A DNA stretch of 64,000 nt from Rostratula benghalensis. Its lineage: Eukaryota > Chordata > Aves > Charadriiformes > Rostratulidae. This document shows positions 23,579-35,400 of the stretch, one piece after another (position 1 is the first letter of the stretch; each line of letters opens with the position of its first letter). Position numbers and translations under genes: made by a program. Below the pieces are notes generated by a model. The model was not told the origin of the DNA and made no database searches. It saw only the letters and a program-made list of their open reading frames with translations. The stretch covers positions 1,576,590-1,640,589 of the forward strand of contig VXAI01000117.1 of the NCBI GenBank assembly GCA_013399305.1. Direction: 5' to 3'.

Positions 23579-24456
23579 AATATGCACTAGAAATAAAAAA
23601 GTATCAAGGAGAAAAACTGGGATACTGCATGAAAGGAGAAGGGTAGGAGACCAAAATAACACAATATTGAACAAAGGTTTTGTCTGCTTCCTTGGGACAC
23701 TTTCCACTGTCCAAATAGATTTCTACACCTTTAATGCAGTAAGCTAAGACTCTGAAAGGGTGCTGAGAGAAGACTTTCTGAACTGAGGCTCTGGGTTCAG
23801 ATTGCAAATTCAGGTTCCTAAATGAGGTGAATCCCTATTTGATTGCAGCTCATCATAATCCACTAAAAAGAGTCTTACCCTCTGCAAGGCTGTTCATAAT
23901 GGCCAAAAAGAAGCTAGGGTGGGGTAGGATCTCTGCATTTAATTTTTCTTTCCTTGTTTTTCTCACCAATTCTCTGTTTGTCTCAGGGTAATCCAGTTCT
24001 CCTTTGCTGAAGAGGTGCATATAATGAAGTACAAAACAAAGACTGCAGGGCTCTAGGAGAGAAGAGTGGTAAATGCCAGTGTACCCGGATGGATAGACAT
24101 TACTGAGACAGAAATAGTATGGGATAACCTAGTCCTGAAGAGAGAGACATCAATAGAAATTGTGAATGTGAAGCAAAATACAAATGAGATAAAACATTTG
24201 GCATTCTTCTTGCATGTGGGCTTTGAATAATAAAGAAAAAAGCATATTCCCTGCTTCAAAGAAAAGCTGTGTTAAGTATCTCACAACCTTCAGCTTTTCA
24301 ATACATTTAAAGGATGGAACTGAATGAACACAATGTAGAGTGCTTGCCACAGAAGCAATTAATGTAGGTTTTTCTTAGTGTCTAGAAATGTGGAATATGT
24401 GATAAACCAGGCAAATTAACACTTTAATTTCCACAGCCTACCTGACAACACTGTGG
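23579..24456. other. Unassigned non-coding stretch
   Basis: AT-rich unique-looking sequence with frames below 70 codons. No gene or repeat recognised. Confidence 0.4.
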
Positions 24457-24553
24457 AAAAATTTAGTTGTATTATTAATAAAATTTTTCTAAGCTAGATA
24501 ATAATACAACAAAAATTTAGTTGTATTATTAATAAAATTTTTCTAAGCTAGAT
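24457..24553. repeat. 43-bp direct repeat with embedded inverted repeat
   Basis: Two identical 43-bp copies lie at 24457-24499 and 24511-24553, separated by 11 bases. The spacer AATAATACAAC (24500-24510) is the exact inverse complement of GTTGTATTATT (24466-24476) inside the first copy and of the same segment in the second. The locus is therefore a direct duplication with a hairpin-forming link, a pattern typical of template switching during replication. Identity of the copies suggests a recent event. Confidence 0.9.
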
Positions 24554-24748
24554 CATTAGCACAAGTAGAAGAAATCAGATCAATGAGATAAAGATTTCTC
24601 CAGACAACTTGACCTCTGCATTCATAGTATCAGTGCAATCAGCTCGGAAATTTTGATGGGGTATGTGGAAAGAGAACAGATGAAAAACAGCTATGGCTTT
24701 TGGTCTTTGCTTCATTCCTAACTTGATCTGGTCTTGGTTTCTGCGTAG

Positions 24749-24877
24749 AGATAAAAAGCACAAGAGAAATGCAAGAATTAAATGGAGCTTCTGGATTCAG
24801 AAATGTCCAAATTCAAAGCATGCAAATATTACCTGTGTCCCTGAGTGTGGAACAACCTGTTCTGACAAATCCTACAG
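24749..24877 (+). other. Exon-like segment (candidate)
   Basis: A 129-bp segment bounded by a pyrimidine-rich stretch ending TTTCTGCGTAG (acceptor-like) and by CTACAG followed by GTATTC (donor-like). Its length is a multiple of three and one plus-strand frame is open throughout. The peptide is basic at the start and cysteine-containing at the end (CVPECGTTC) but matches no family I recognise. It could equally be a chance frame between chance splice-like sites, or a non-coding RNA exon. Confidence 0.2.
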
Positions 24878-27800
24878 GTATTCTGGATTGGTGCCTGTCA
24901 CATTTCAAAGCATTTTACTTTAGGCTGGTGATAGTGACTTTATAATCTATGGTATGGGCCACCACGTGAACTTTACTAGGATAAGGATTTCAGTCACACT
25001 GTCTGCATGGTGTTCATGAGGGTGACATGACTGCTGAGTTATGCTGCTTGAGCTAGCTTTGAATTTGGTATACCAGGTGTTAGGAATGACCTTGCCAAAG
25101 GAATACTCACTTTAGCGGGGACTGTTTCAAACAGATGCAACCAAGCAATGAGATTCCCGATGCCTGATTCCCTAGGGTATTTAAGTGCCTTATCCTCACT
25201 GATTTCCATTGGAATCAGGTACTTATGGGACGACAGAACTTTCCCTTCCTGTGGTTGTGGGATATGGAAAAAAGACAGAAGAGATTTGTTGATGGTGGCT
25301 TCAAATTAATATTCTTTGACTTGTATCGCTAAAAGTACCAAAGGGCTTCCTGAGTCTCTTCTCCATGATAGAGCAGATCTGTGTCTTCTCTTCCATCCCT
25401 GATAAAAATCATGAGAAACAGAGGGAGCTGTCGTGCAGAGACCGCCATCATCAATCCTCAGCATTCAGGATGTCAAAACCCCTTTATATGAGACCTGGAA
25501 GGTCAAAGCCATTCAGTGCAGAAGACAATCAGGCTGCAGTGTGACACAGCTTATCTATGGATGTACAACCAGGCACAGCCCTGGCCTTCAAAATCTGATT
25601 TTTTGATCTAAATTATCCTTCCCATGTCCTGTGATTCCATATCCTTGTCTGGGTGTCACTTTTGAGATTGTTTTCCTGTGTAACCCTTTTCTCCTTTCAG
25701 CATTAAATCTGTCACTACACCAGGCCCTTGTGCTGGTTGTGTGTCTTGGACAGTTAAAGCCACTCATCACCATTCGTCTCCTGACTTCTAAGCTTCATTC
25801 TGGGGTTTCATAGCAGCCAAGGAACAGATAGTGTGCTGTGCTTCACCATCTGCATAAAATTCACATTGGGTAAGCCTAGTCACAATGAAAGGTCTTGTCT
25901 TCCAATACATTAAAATCTTTAAAAGCAACCGTTGCTGCTAAATCAGTTTTGTGAAATTTTTAATTCCAGTTGAGTGAAGAGGTTTACACAGACTGTGCTT
26001 TGGGAAGGTGGCCCATAAGACTTTAAAGAATTAGAAAACACTGCAAAGCAATGGGCTCTAACCTGGGCAACACACTCACATCCACACACAACAAACTCAA
26101 CCAATCCTACAGTACCAAGGGAAAGAAAAAATTTAAAAAGCTTTGAAAGTTTGTTCTTGGAAATAGTATAGTGAGGAAGGCAAAACAGAAGGCTCATGGA
26201 AAAAGTACATTTTAAATCCTGCTCTGATTTCTGCAAGAGGCCTGACCCACGTAATCATCCACAGCTAAAGTAGTCTAGCATGAGCTGAAAACCAAGTACT
26301 CTGAAGCTAGGATGAAACAGGAGGCTATGAGGATAATTTACCATAACTAGTCTTTCTAATTTCCATAATTTCTGCTGCTTAGAGGACTGACCCCTGACAA
26401 TTTTCTTTAACAAGGATTCAGAGTTAATATCTTTGTAATTAAAGAAGTTACAGAGGGACAATTGAAATACAGGTTTGTTTGAATTATTGCTAATAGATAT
26501 ATTGAGGAGGTCTGTTAGCTTTGATCTCTTATCACATTGTGCACAGAGCTCATTCCTTTCTCTCTTCCCTCCCTCTCCCTCTCCAAGCATGGCTGCTCCC
26601 AGCGTCTGTGTGTATAATCAGACATGTCACAACTCCACAGAGGTAAATTGGGTTTATTTAGAAAAGGAAAATTAAATTAGAACTGTTTAGGAATTAATTG
26701 TGAGTTCCTTGGCTTAATATATCATATTATCCAATTGTTGGCACATCAGGGCAAAATATCAGCTAACTTAGTTTTGGAGTAAGACGGGGAGGGAGCACAT
26801 TCACATCCATGTAAAGAGGCACCAGTTACTTCTTGGAGAGACTTTATTTATTCTTGTGAAGTAATTATTCTTTTGAAATAATAAAGACTGTTTCACTAGC
26901 CGATCCTTTTAACAGCAGAATCTGTCATTTTATTTACAGTAAGAGGCACCGTATTGCATCTATGTTAGCAAAAAGACTTTGTATTTTGCATACCAAACAA
27001 ACTTGTGTGCACTTACATAAAGTGGTCAACATGCCTAAGCCAGGGAGGTAACCATATCCGCTAAAAATAAAAACTAGCCAAGGCATAGATCACAATAAGT
27101 AGGCAAAAGAGAAATAACTTTCCATCAAAAGTGCTATGAAGGGGAAAAGAAAAGAAATATTTTTGACAATAACACAGTTGCAGCAAAAGCAAAATTATTT
27201 TATCCTCAGAATGGCATCTTCTTTCCATGATCAGGGTCTTTTTGACACAGTTGTTAATGACAGATGAAAAAATATCACTTCATAGGGAGATAATACAGCT
27301 CAAAGAAAACTAAATTTCACAATGAAAATGAAATCAATATATTGTCCTCAGCGTGGAAATCCTTATAAATTAACATTAGCCCCACTGCTGGAGTTTGAAC
27401 TTTATCTGTTTAATGTATCACAGTTTGGAAACCCAAAATCCTCACAGGAAAATTGCATAGCCCCTTGGGTTAAAGAAATTTTCTAATCCCATATTTGAAC
27501 TAGTTTGTATGGCCTTCAGCAAGCCACATTTCCAGGTGTCAGCTTTCCCACCTGAAAAGCAGATTTGATGTGCTTGCACTGACACCACAAACATGAATTC
27601 AGTGCTGTGACCCCGACATGCCGAAGGTATCAGTGCTAGATAAATACAAAGCCCTTCCTGAAATACTAATGCTACTCTAGTAACGGCAACACAACCCACT
27701 TTCTCCATCTCTTGCATCCATAAACATCTCAATCAGAACAGGGATTCTAGGGTTGTTCTAACAGTTTGGTATGCAGGATGACCTACTACCGAGCAGTGAT

Positions 27801-28699
27801 TTAGAAGGACTGTCTCAATTACAGCTGAAGCACAATCCCCATCTCTTCCAGGTGTCTGAAGTACCAGAGTGTGTTGCACACTGGTGGTAAGTGGCAAAGT
27901 ATAAGCACAGAACTTTTCTGTAATTAGTGAGGCTATAATAGAATGAAACAGCCTTTATTCATGACAGACAATAGGCAGACACTCTTGTTCTATAGAGAGC
28001 ATAAGTCTCTCTTGTCTTCACATAGGAAAATGACACTTTACCTGAAGCCCTTATTCTGGCAACAATAGTCTACATCAATGAGAAGTAAGGAAACAATTCT
28101 ATGGAAATTCTTCAAAATTATCTGCAGCCCAAGTGAAATTGTAACAAAAAGTTTGGGAAATAGGGATAAGAAGAGGCTACTGGAAAGAGAGAACACAATT
28201 TAGTACAATATTGAACAAGTATAAGAGGTCATCCATGGATTCCCAGCTACTGATAATCTGTTGCTTTCTGATAGCAGTGTGTGGAGGTACCCACATGTCC
28301 TACCCCTGGAAAAACTTTCGATTAGAAGCTTTGAAGTGGTTGTAAAAGGACGATTAGGATTTTGGAGGTGTACAGCAATATTTTGTAAGAGTTTGTTTTT
28401 ATGATTTATCTGTTGCATTGCTGACATTATATCCTGAATGTATATTTTGCGGACTGGCATTTAGATATATTTCATTAATAAATCAACAAAACACTTCAAT
28501 TCTGATCTATTTTTGCAATGTGAACTGTGTGATTCTTCCCTGTTACAGCAGATGCCTCGTGACTGCGGCATTTATCACGCACACAAAATATAATCTGTGC
28601 TGACCACTAAGTCAAGGTCAGTCACTGCAATTGAAGACTTATTTTCTTAAACAAAAATAGTCAATTAAATCTGAATACAGTGAAATAATGGAAAATAAA
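24878..28699. other. Unassigned, with possible regulatory sequence
   Basis: No named gene. A pyrimidine tract followed by AAG, an ATG in fair context (about 26589) and a GAG/GTAAAT donor-like site (about 26642) make a weak 50-60-bp exon candidate. The part at about 26790-27420 is AT-rich, has few CpGs and many TTATTTA, TAATTATT and TTAACA words. It resembles conserved non-coding DNA in style, but this was not checked by alignment. Confidence 0.35.
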
Positions 28700-29440
28700 T
28701 GGAATTAACATCTTACTAATGTCTGGATTTAAATTGATGTATTTATCCAAATTTACAAGAATATTATAAACTTTCCTTTGAATCTAACTGAGATAAACTT
28801 GAATGTGGCTGTGATAAATTAACTTTGGAACGAGCCCCAGAAAAGAGTCAAAATTGAATTAGGGTCTCATACCTGATTAAAATAGATTTAATGTCACCCT
28901 TGGAAAAAAGAAAAAAAGGGCTGGCCTCTGTGGTTAGCTGAAAGAGATGAAGATACTTTATTCATATGTATGCCTCAGGAATTTCAAGCCAAACTTCTTG
29001 TTATTATAAAAATAATGCAGACCAATATATTCAATGAGTGTGTTCCCTTTTAAGATACCAACTGTATTATGTTCTTTGTCTCTGTCACATCAGGTCATAT
29101 GTGATGTTGTTCTTGACCAAGGGGAATAAGTAGGAAGAATGGATGAAATTTAGATGGGGCTAATGACACAACTCATTTTGAGATCAGTTCAGATCAGCTG
29201 AAGGGACTAGATCAGCATTTTTTGACCAGAGACAATCAGAATATCTGCTAGAATAACGTAATTAGACATCCTAAAATCATGAGTTGCCCAGCTGGAAGCT
29301 AATGAGTTATGGAGCCCAAATGAAGGAGAAACAGAGCCTAATTAGGCTAAACAGGAATTCCTGCAGAACAGAGAAATGTCAAGGAGCAGAGAGAAAAACC
29401 TCCTCCGGTGATTTTTAATCAAAATAATAATAATAAAAAT
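28700..29440. promoter_or_regulatory. Candidate conserved non-coding element
   Basis: Dense in homeodomain-type cores, including CCTAATTAGGC (about 29336-29346), GTAATTAGAC, GCTAATGAG and TTAATC. It also has CAGCTG E-boxes and long stretches without simple repeats or open frames. Such composition is typical of developmental enhancers in vertebrate gene deserts. This is inference from motif density alone; no conservation data were available. Confidence 0.25.
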
Positions 29441-32400
29441 TCTTTGTTAGCATAATTATTTATATTTTTATTGCAAATTTTAAACCATCTTCTTTCTATC
29501 TCTTCTTCATCTTCTCTTGTCCAAGTCAGTGCTCTCTTCTTTCTCAATGTAAAAGGTCCATTAGTAGTTTTCCAGTTGTACAACACAATGTCTTATCACA
29601 AAGGTTTGATGGACAGGGTATGGAAGCAGAAGGGGAGTATCACTTGTGGTTTCGGTAAGGTATGACTCTCCTTGAACTCATAAATGAGAACTCTATCACT
29701 GCTTCAGACATCCCATACTAAGCCACGAAAGACATCCTATTTGGAACTACAGTTCTGCCTGTACGTTTTATAGTCTCTCTTTCCACGCCCACCGTCTCAC
29801 TATTTACGACATAAATCTAGAGAGCTGTGAGACTTGGAGAATTGGATCCTAATGTTTGGATTGGATCCTAATGTTCCAAACTATCTAGTTCGGACCTAGA
29901 TCCGAAGGAGATCTCTGGACCTAAAGAAATTTTCAAGGTGTGTGTTTGCATCTGAATGTGTGTCTAAAACTACTTGCAGTCCATGCATATATTTAAATAT
30001 GGAAGTTAAAGCAGAAGCTATGCTCTTGGGGAATCTACCCACCTGTTCTGTAGCCACAGTTCCTTAAGAGGCAGGGTCATAAATCCATGCGCGGCAATTG
30101 TCTGGACCCTGACTTCATCAGAAGAAAGAGAAGAGCTGAGGACACTCATACACTACTACCAGGATGCCCCTAGCTATGTTGTGGTGCTGTATTAGGCTGA
30201 GAGGTTTAGAGACAATGGCAAGAGAGTAGTAGCTGTGTCAACAGATGCGTTCAAGGATTTTCAAAATGGCTACAATTTTTCACTGCTAAAGTGAAATATA
30301 TAATTAAGTAGCTTTGAATCACTTCTTCAGTAACAGTTGTTATGTTGACTGAAATGTAAGAGCCCAGATTTCAGTCACCAACTCTTGAAACTCCTAGACT
30401 TTCCCTGTAAAAAATGTGCAGTGGAAAAAAAGAGGGCCAGCTGGCAATGTGCATGTTATGGTCAGTCTCACCAAGACACATATATAACAGGGAGCAGTTC
30501 AGGTCAGAAGGAACACTTGGGTGTTACATTATCCAAGACTCTACTCAAAGAAGTGATAGTGTGCAAAGTAGAATGGGGCTAGATCAAACAAGAGCTATAA
30601 AGCTGTGGCTTCTGCGTCCCTTCCCCAGAGACACACATGCATTTTCATGCATTTTCATGCATGCGCAGTGCAGTGGCCACTGTCCTGGTTTGAAATATCA
30701 TGTTACCACAGGCCAATATAAAGCAGGCTGTGGCGATGGCTTCATTCCCAGTTTAGCCACGGGCGCCCTCTCTGGTCACTTGGACGAAAACAATTTTTCT
30801 CACATGCTAGCACTGATGGAGGTCTAGAACTCAGTACAGAAAGTTTGGTGGATCATTTTGGGGGTCCCTATCAGGGCTGACTTGTAGTCAGTTTAATGCT
30901 ACCTGCTTTTGCATCTAGAAGGGTTTCACTGAATCTGATGGCAAAAGTAGGTTTACATAAAGAAATAAACCATATATAAACACCTCACTGAAAAGAAAGT
31001 AGATTTTTCCTTTGCTGCATTCATTACCCTTGCTAAGTTAAGGAAGAGAGGTTGATGTTTTCAGTGAAACTCAGTGAACAACACAGAAAAATGCCAAAAT
31101 AAAAAATCTTGCATGAGAGAAGACAAATCACAGGCCTTTCTCAGGCTTGACCTTGCTAAAAACACAGACATGAAGCAGCTCCCAATGTGAGAAAAGTTTG
31201 TGATGCCTACTCAACTCCAGATGAGTCTTTAGATGTTGATGACAAAGAAATAAACCAAAGCCCCCTAACAAAAATAACAAAACAAGCTGCTGAGAAAGTA
31301 TTGTGAATACCCCTATGGTGGCTCTTGGAGCAAGAAGGAGGAGAAAAGCTTAATAGGGAGGAAAGAGGAATCTGAGTTAATAATTCCCTAACATGTAAAA
31401 CCCGTAGTGGTAGGCTATTCTTTCCTCAAAGAGGCTGCAGCCTGATAAAACAAGATGAACCAAAACTTTTTCCTGGGCTGCCTCTGGAGTATTTGCTCTC
31501 ACTGGGAGGAAACATTTGGCTGGGCTAATTCCATGGACTGCTGGACAGGACCTCCTATTTGTGCTTGTGGAGAAAACCTGCAGTAAATATAAGACCCATA
31601 TAAGAGCTGTTCTGTTAGGAAGTCTAGCAAGAGTGGTATGAATCCCTTGATGGAGCCAGGAAAGAGAGTTGGTCTGCCCTGTGAACATACAAGCTCAACA
31701 GGCTGTTCTTCCTTATGGGGACATAACACCTTGAAAGAAAAACATAATTTCTCTCCTGAAGTCAAGCAGGGTAGGCGGGAAGAGCAAAGCTCATATAAAG
31801 CATCTTTGATGAGGGAGATATTAATTCTTTTTTTTCATGTATTTTTTTCTTGCTCTTCCTACTCCCTTGTATCATCCTGCTTATCTGATGTCCCTCTTTG
31901 CCCATGGCTGTTCCTATCTTCATCCTTCTTTGCCCCCCTTTTGCCATGTGCACCAAATTCAACATCTGGACTTGCCCCACTCCTTCCCCAAAGCTCATGT
32001 GCTGAAATCGAGGCCTGTTTTGCTTGCTCCTTGGCATGCCAAATCCACTTGCTCTCTTGCCTTCACATGTCTATGAGTTGTCATCAGTGCTTCTTGGATG
32101 CCCCAGCCTGCTGTGTGTACAAACCTGTCAATCACACTGACATGTCTCAGTCATAATGTCTGTTAGGGTTTCCAAACAGCAAGGAAGCCAGCCACCAGCA
32201 GCAGTGAGAAGAAATGTCAGCCTGGCAGTGGGATGTTGGAAACCACACGTGGGAAGGAAAAGAGTCAAAGCAGAGCCCAGGGCTAGATGACACTGCTATC
32301 TGAACTGCAAAACTCTTCCTACACTCATCCAGCAGGCGCCAGCTGTCTCTTGTGGGGAGCAAGAACACTTCTATGACTCCTTGAGCTTATAAACTTAGAT

Positions 32401-35400
32401 TTGCCCCATCTCCAGTCTGCTAAGCGACTATTTGAACACTGCTCCCTAGCAATCACTGCCTCATACTATGGAGAGCTCCCTAGATGTCATTTGCCAAATG
32501 GGAACATCATGCGAATTAGGCTTCACCACCCATGGATGCGATAGAAATTGAGATAGACTTACTAAGCATCAGTGTGCAGATGAATGCCACTCATATTCCA
32601 CCCTTCAACTTGCTTAATTTAAATTCAAAGATGTACTTCTTTTGCCAAAAGCTAATGCTGATAGGGCAAATGCAGGCCTGGATGTTTTCAGGGAAGATTT
32701 GCTGACTACTACTGTTGCCAGATTTGCTGCATGTACATTATTTTCCCTGTATTTCATCATCATTAGATACAAGCATGCCCATAAATGCATAATAAATTTT
32801 CTTCACCAATTCCTTTATGCACCTTCATTCTTTCTGGATATGCCATAAAGGAAAACAAAAAAGCAAAAGAAAAAGAGTGGAGATGCTGTAGAAACATGGA
32901 GATAAATGGGGAAGGAAGGGAAGAAATTACACAAGCTGTGAAATTCTGGAGCCCATTTTCTCAATGACAAGTTGATCTGGACCTATTATTGGCAGGATGA
33001 AAGGCAACAACAAAGGAAACATCACCTACTAAATCTGAAATAGGGCTCTGGCAATTGAATGGTAGTGTGCAGTCAAAATAAAAACAGTAAGCAAACATGC
33101 AGGCAAATTGCTTGTTTCATATAAAAAGTAAAAAAGAATGGTGTAACAACACACATTTCATACGGCACTCTATCTCCCTCTCATGGTGTGCCCTTCATAT
33201 TATTTCTATTCAGAAAAATTCACAGGCTATCTGATGTAAAAGATCTGTTGCTTCTAGTCTGGTGTCTCTGGAAGGACCAAATGGACCTGGGATAAGTATA
33301 TCCCCAGCTAAGCAGCTTAGGCTCAAAGACCTAGATGGTATCTTGGATCGTCCTAAATCCAGCAACATCTTAACTGCCTGCAGGAACTGCTGATGAAGGT
33401 GCTCTGAGCAGCACAATGAGCTTTTTGGATTGCACAGAACAGGTATTTCCTTTTACCTTGGACATTACTAGAGTTATATTCCTCCTACCCAGCTATAATC
33501 ACATCTTCAGTTCCCCTAAAGCATCAGGTTAAGGAAAGAATGTGAGTTTGCACAGCTTTTCTACCATAATCAATTAGAGGTAGAAAATACAGCTGTTTCA
33601 CCTCGGTTCTTTTCCCTTTCTCTACTCTACTTTCCACTGCCCCTCCACCTCCATCACCCTTTCTGTTTCTCAGGTGAAGCCACTCTTTCATCTTCAGTGT
33701 CCTAACAAGGATTTGCAGTAAAACCATAGTCAGTGGTATACAGGATCTGTAGGATAGAGCCTGGCTGCTTTATGTACTTGTTCTCTTACAAGGTTTATAT
33801 CAAAGTGCTAAATGCAGCCACGTAGGTAAGCTAGTGAAACTGCTAAGCTGAAGATAAAAGGTTTCTTTCTTACTGTTTTGATTTTGGTTGGTTGAGTTTT
33901 TGTGTGTGATATTTTTTTAATTATATAGACTTCCTAACAGAGTTACTACACACTTTCCCTTGACTGGTCCTTAGAGAAACTCAGGAACAACCTATACATA
34001 TTTTGAAAAAAGCCCAAATGTTTATTTTCCATTTGTTAACAAGGATAAAGATATTAATGGAAGTAATTTACAGATTTTGAACATATGTTTTCAATTCTTT
34101 GTTGAAAATATGAACTTAATGTATGCAAAGGGCAGCAACATCTTCCCACTCAAGTTATATAATTATTTGATCATAAGAGGTTTCTCTTTGCCTAAGCTGG
34201 AAAAAGAGTCACTGAGGGTACAGCCTATATGGACTTGAGACTTCTGAGCAGAGGCATGCAGTGCATTCACTCACAGGATGCCCTCCCCCCCACCCCTGGA
34301 GAATTGTCCCTGGAGATGCTGATCTGTGTGCAGATCTAGGGACAGCCAGTCACGTGCTGAACACAGAGATGGTGATGCATCAGCTATAGAGCTATCCCAG
34401 AACTGCACTGAAAATGAAGTGACATGAATCTTCTGAGATTGCCAATCCTGTGTGAACTCTTAGTACTGCTCATGATCTACTGGCTGCATTCAAAAACATA
34501 AACTGTTCCCAGCTGTGCTGGCCAGTGGCCGGGAAGTGTGAAAATATGCGCCTCAGCAATCCCTGTTCTATTACACAAAGTTTCCCTTTCTCTCTTCTGG
34601 CTCCTGTAGTTACCTCTGTCATTTCCGTCTCCTCCTCCTCCTCAGGCCCTAAAAGAGGGCACAAAGAATTTGAAAACATGTCCTGTTAGATGGAGAAAAT
34701 CAAGACTCAAAATATAACATACATCGGATAGGTTCCAGTGGGTGGAGTCTGAAACCTTCCCTGCCAGGGCATAAGCAGTTCTTGCAAAACACCTCCCAGA
34801 CCCAGGTGTTTTACTGCTGTTTGATGATGGTGACAACTAATGCTGATGTGACAGGTTATTAACTGCTCAACAAGGAGTGAAGCAATTGCTGTGGGCCAAA
34901 CAACTCACACCTTAGGTGTTTTCTGGGAGCCCAGGTACCAGACGTGCAAAGAGCTGGAGGCACTTGCTCCACATCACATGAAACTCACACAGGCCTTCAT
35001 CAATTTTGAAAGAAGTACTGTTAGGTTTGTAATGTTAGAGGATTTTTTTTATTTTCAGACATTTACCTTTTATTTTTTCTGGGGTTTATACCAGCTGATC
35101 TGGTTCAGTTTTGTCAGTTCATCTTAATCCTGATTGACAGAATCACTTCTATTATGCTGGCCTCTGAATTAAGGTACTATTCCCTATCTGATATTAAGTT
35201 GTGCCACGCCAGTCTTTTGTCTATCCTGTGTCTATCACTGTTTCTGAAGCTCCCCCAGTTCAAGTTCCAGACTTAACTCTACCCCAGAGTCCTTAGTTGT
35301 CCCTACTTTGGAAGATAGCATGAAAACACTTAATTTGGGGAACTGGAAATGATTAGATATAAGGTTTAGGGACTACAGAGCTGTCTGAAAAACTGAAGAT

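Noticed and set aside
30680..30700. TGTCCTGGTTTGAAAT, similar to the start of the LTR family
   Set aside because: Similarity ends after about a dozen bases, and no further LTR blocks follow.
30414..30827. Open frame of 137 codons on the plus strand
   Set aside because: No recognisable family, overlaps another plus-strand frame, and sits on short CATGCATTTT repeats.
31638..32156. Open frame of 172 codons, the longest outside CR1 and the gaps
   Set aside because: The translation is rich in Leu, Ser and Cys from pyrimidine-rich DNA, overlaps frames on both strands, has no domain and no flanking splice or promoter signals.
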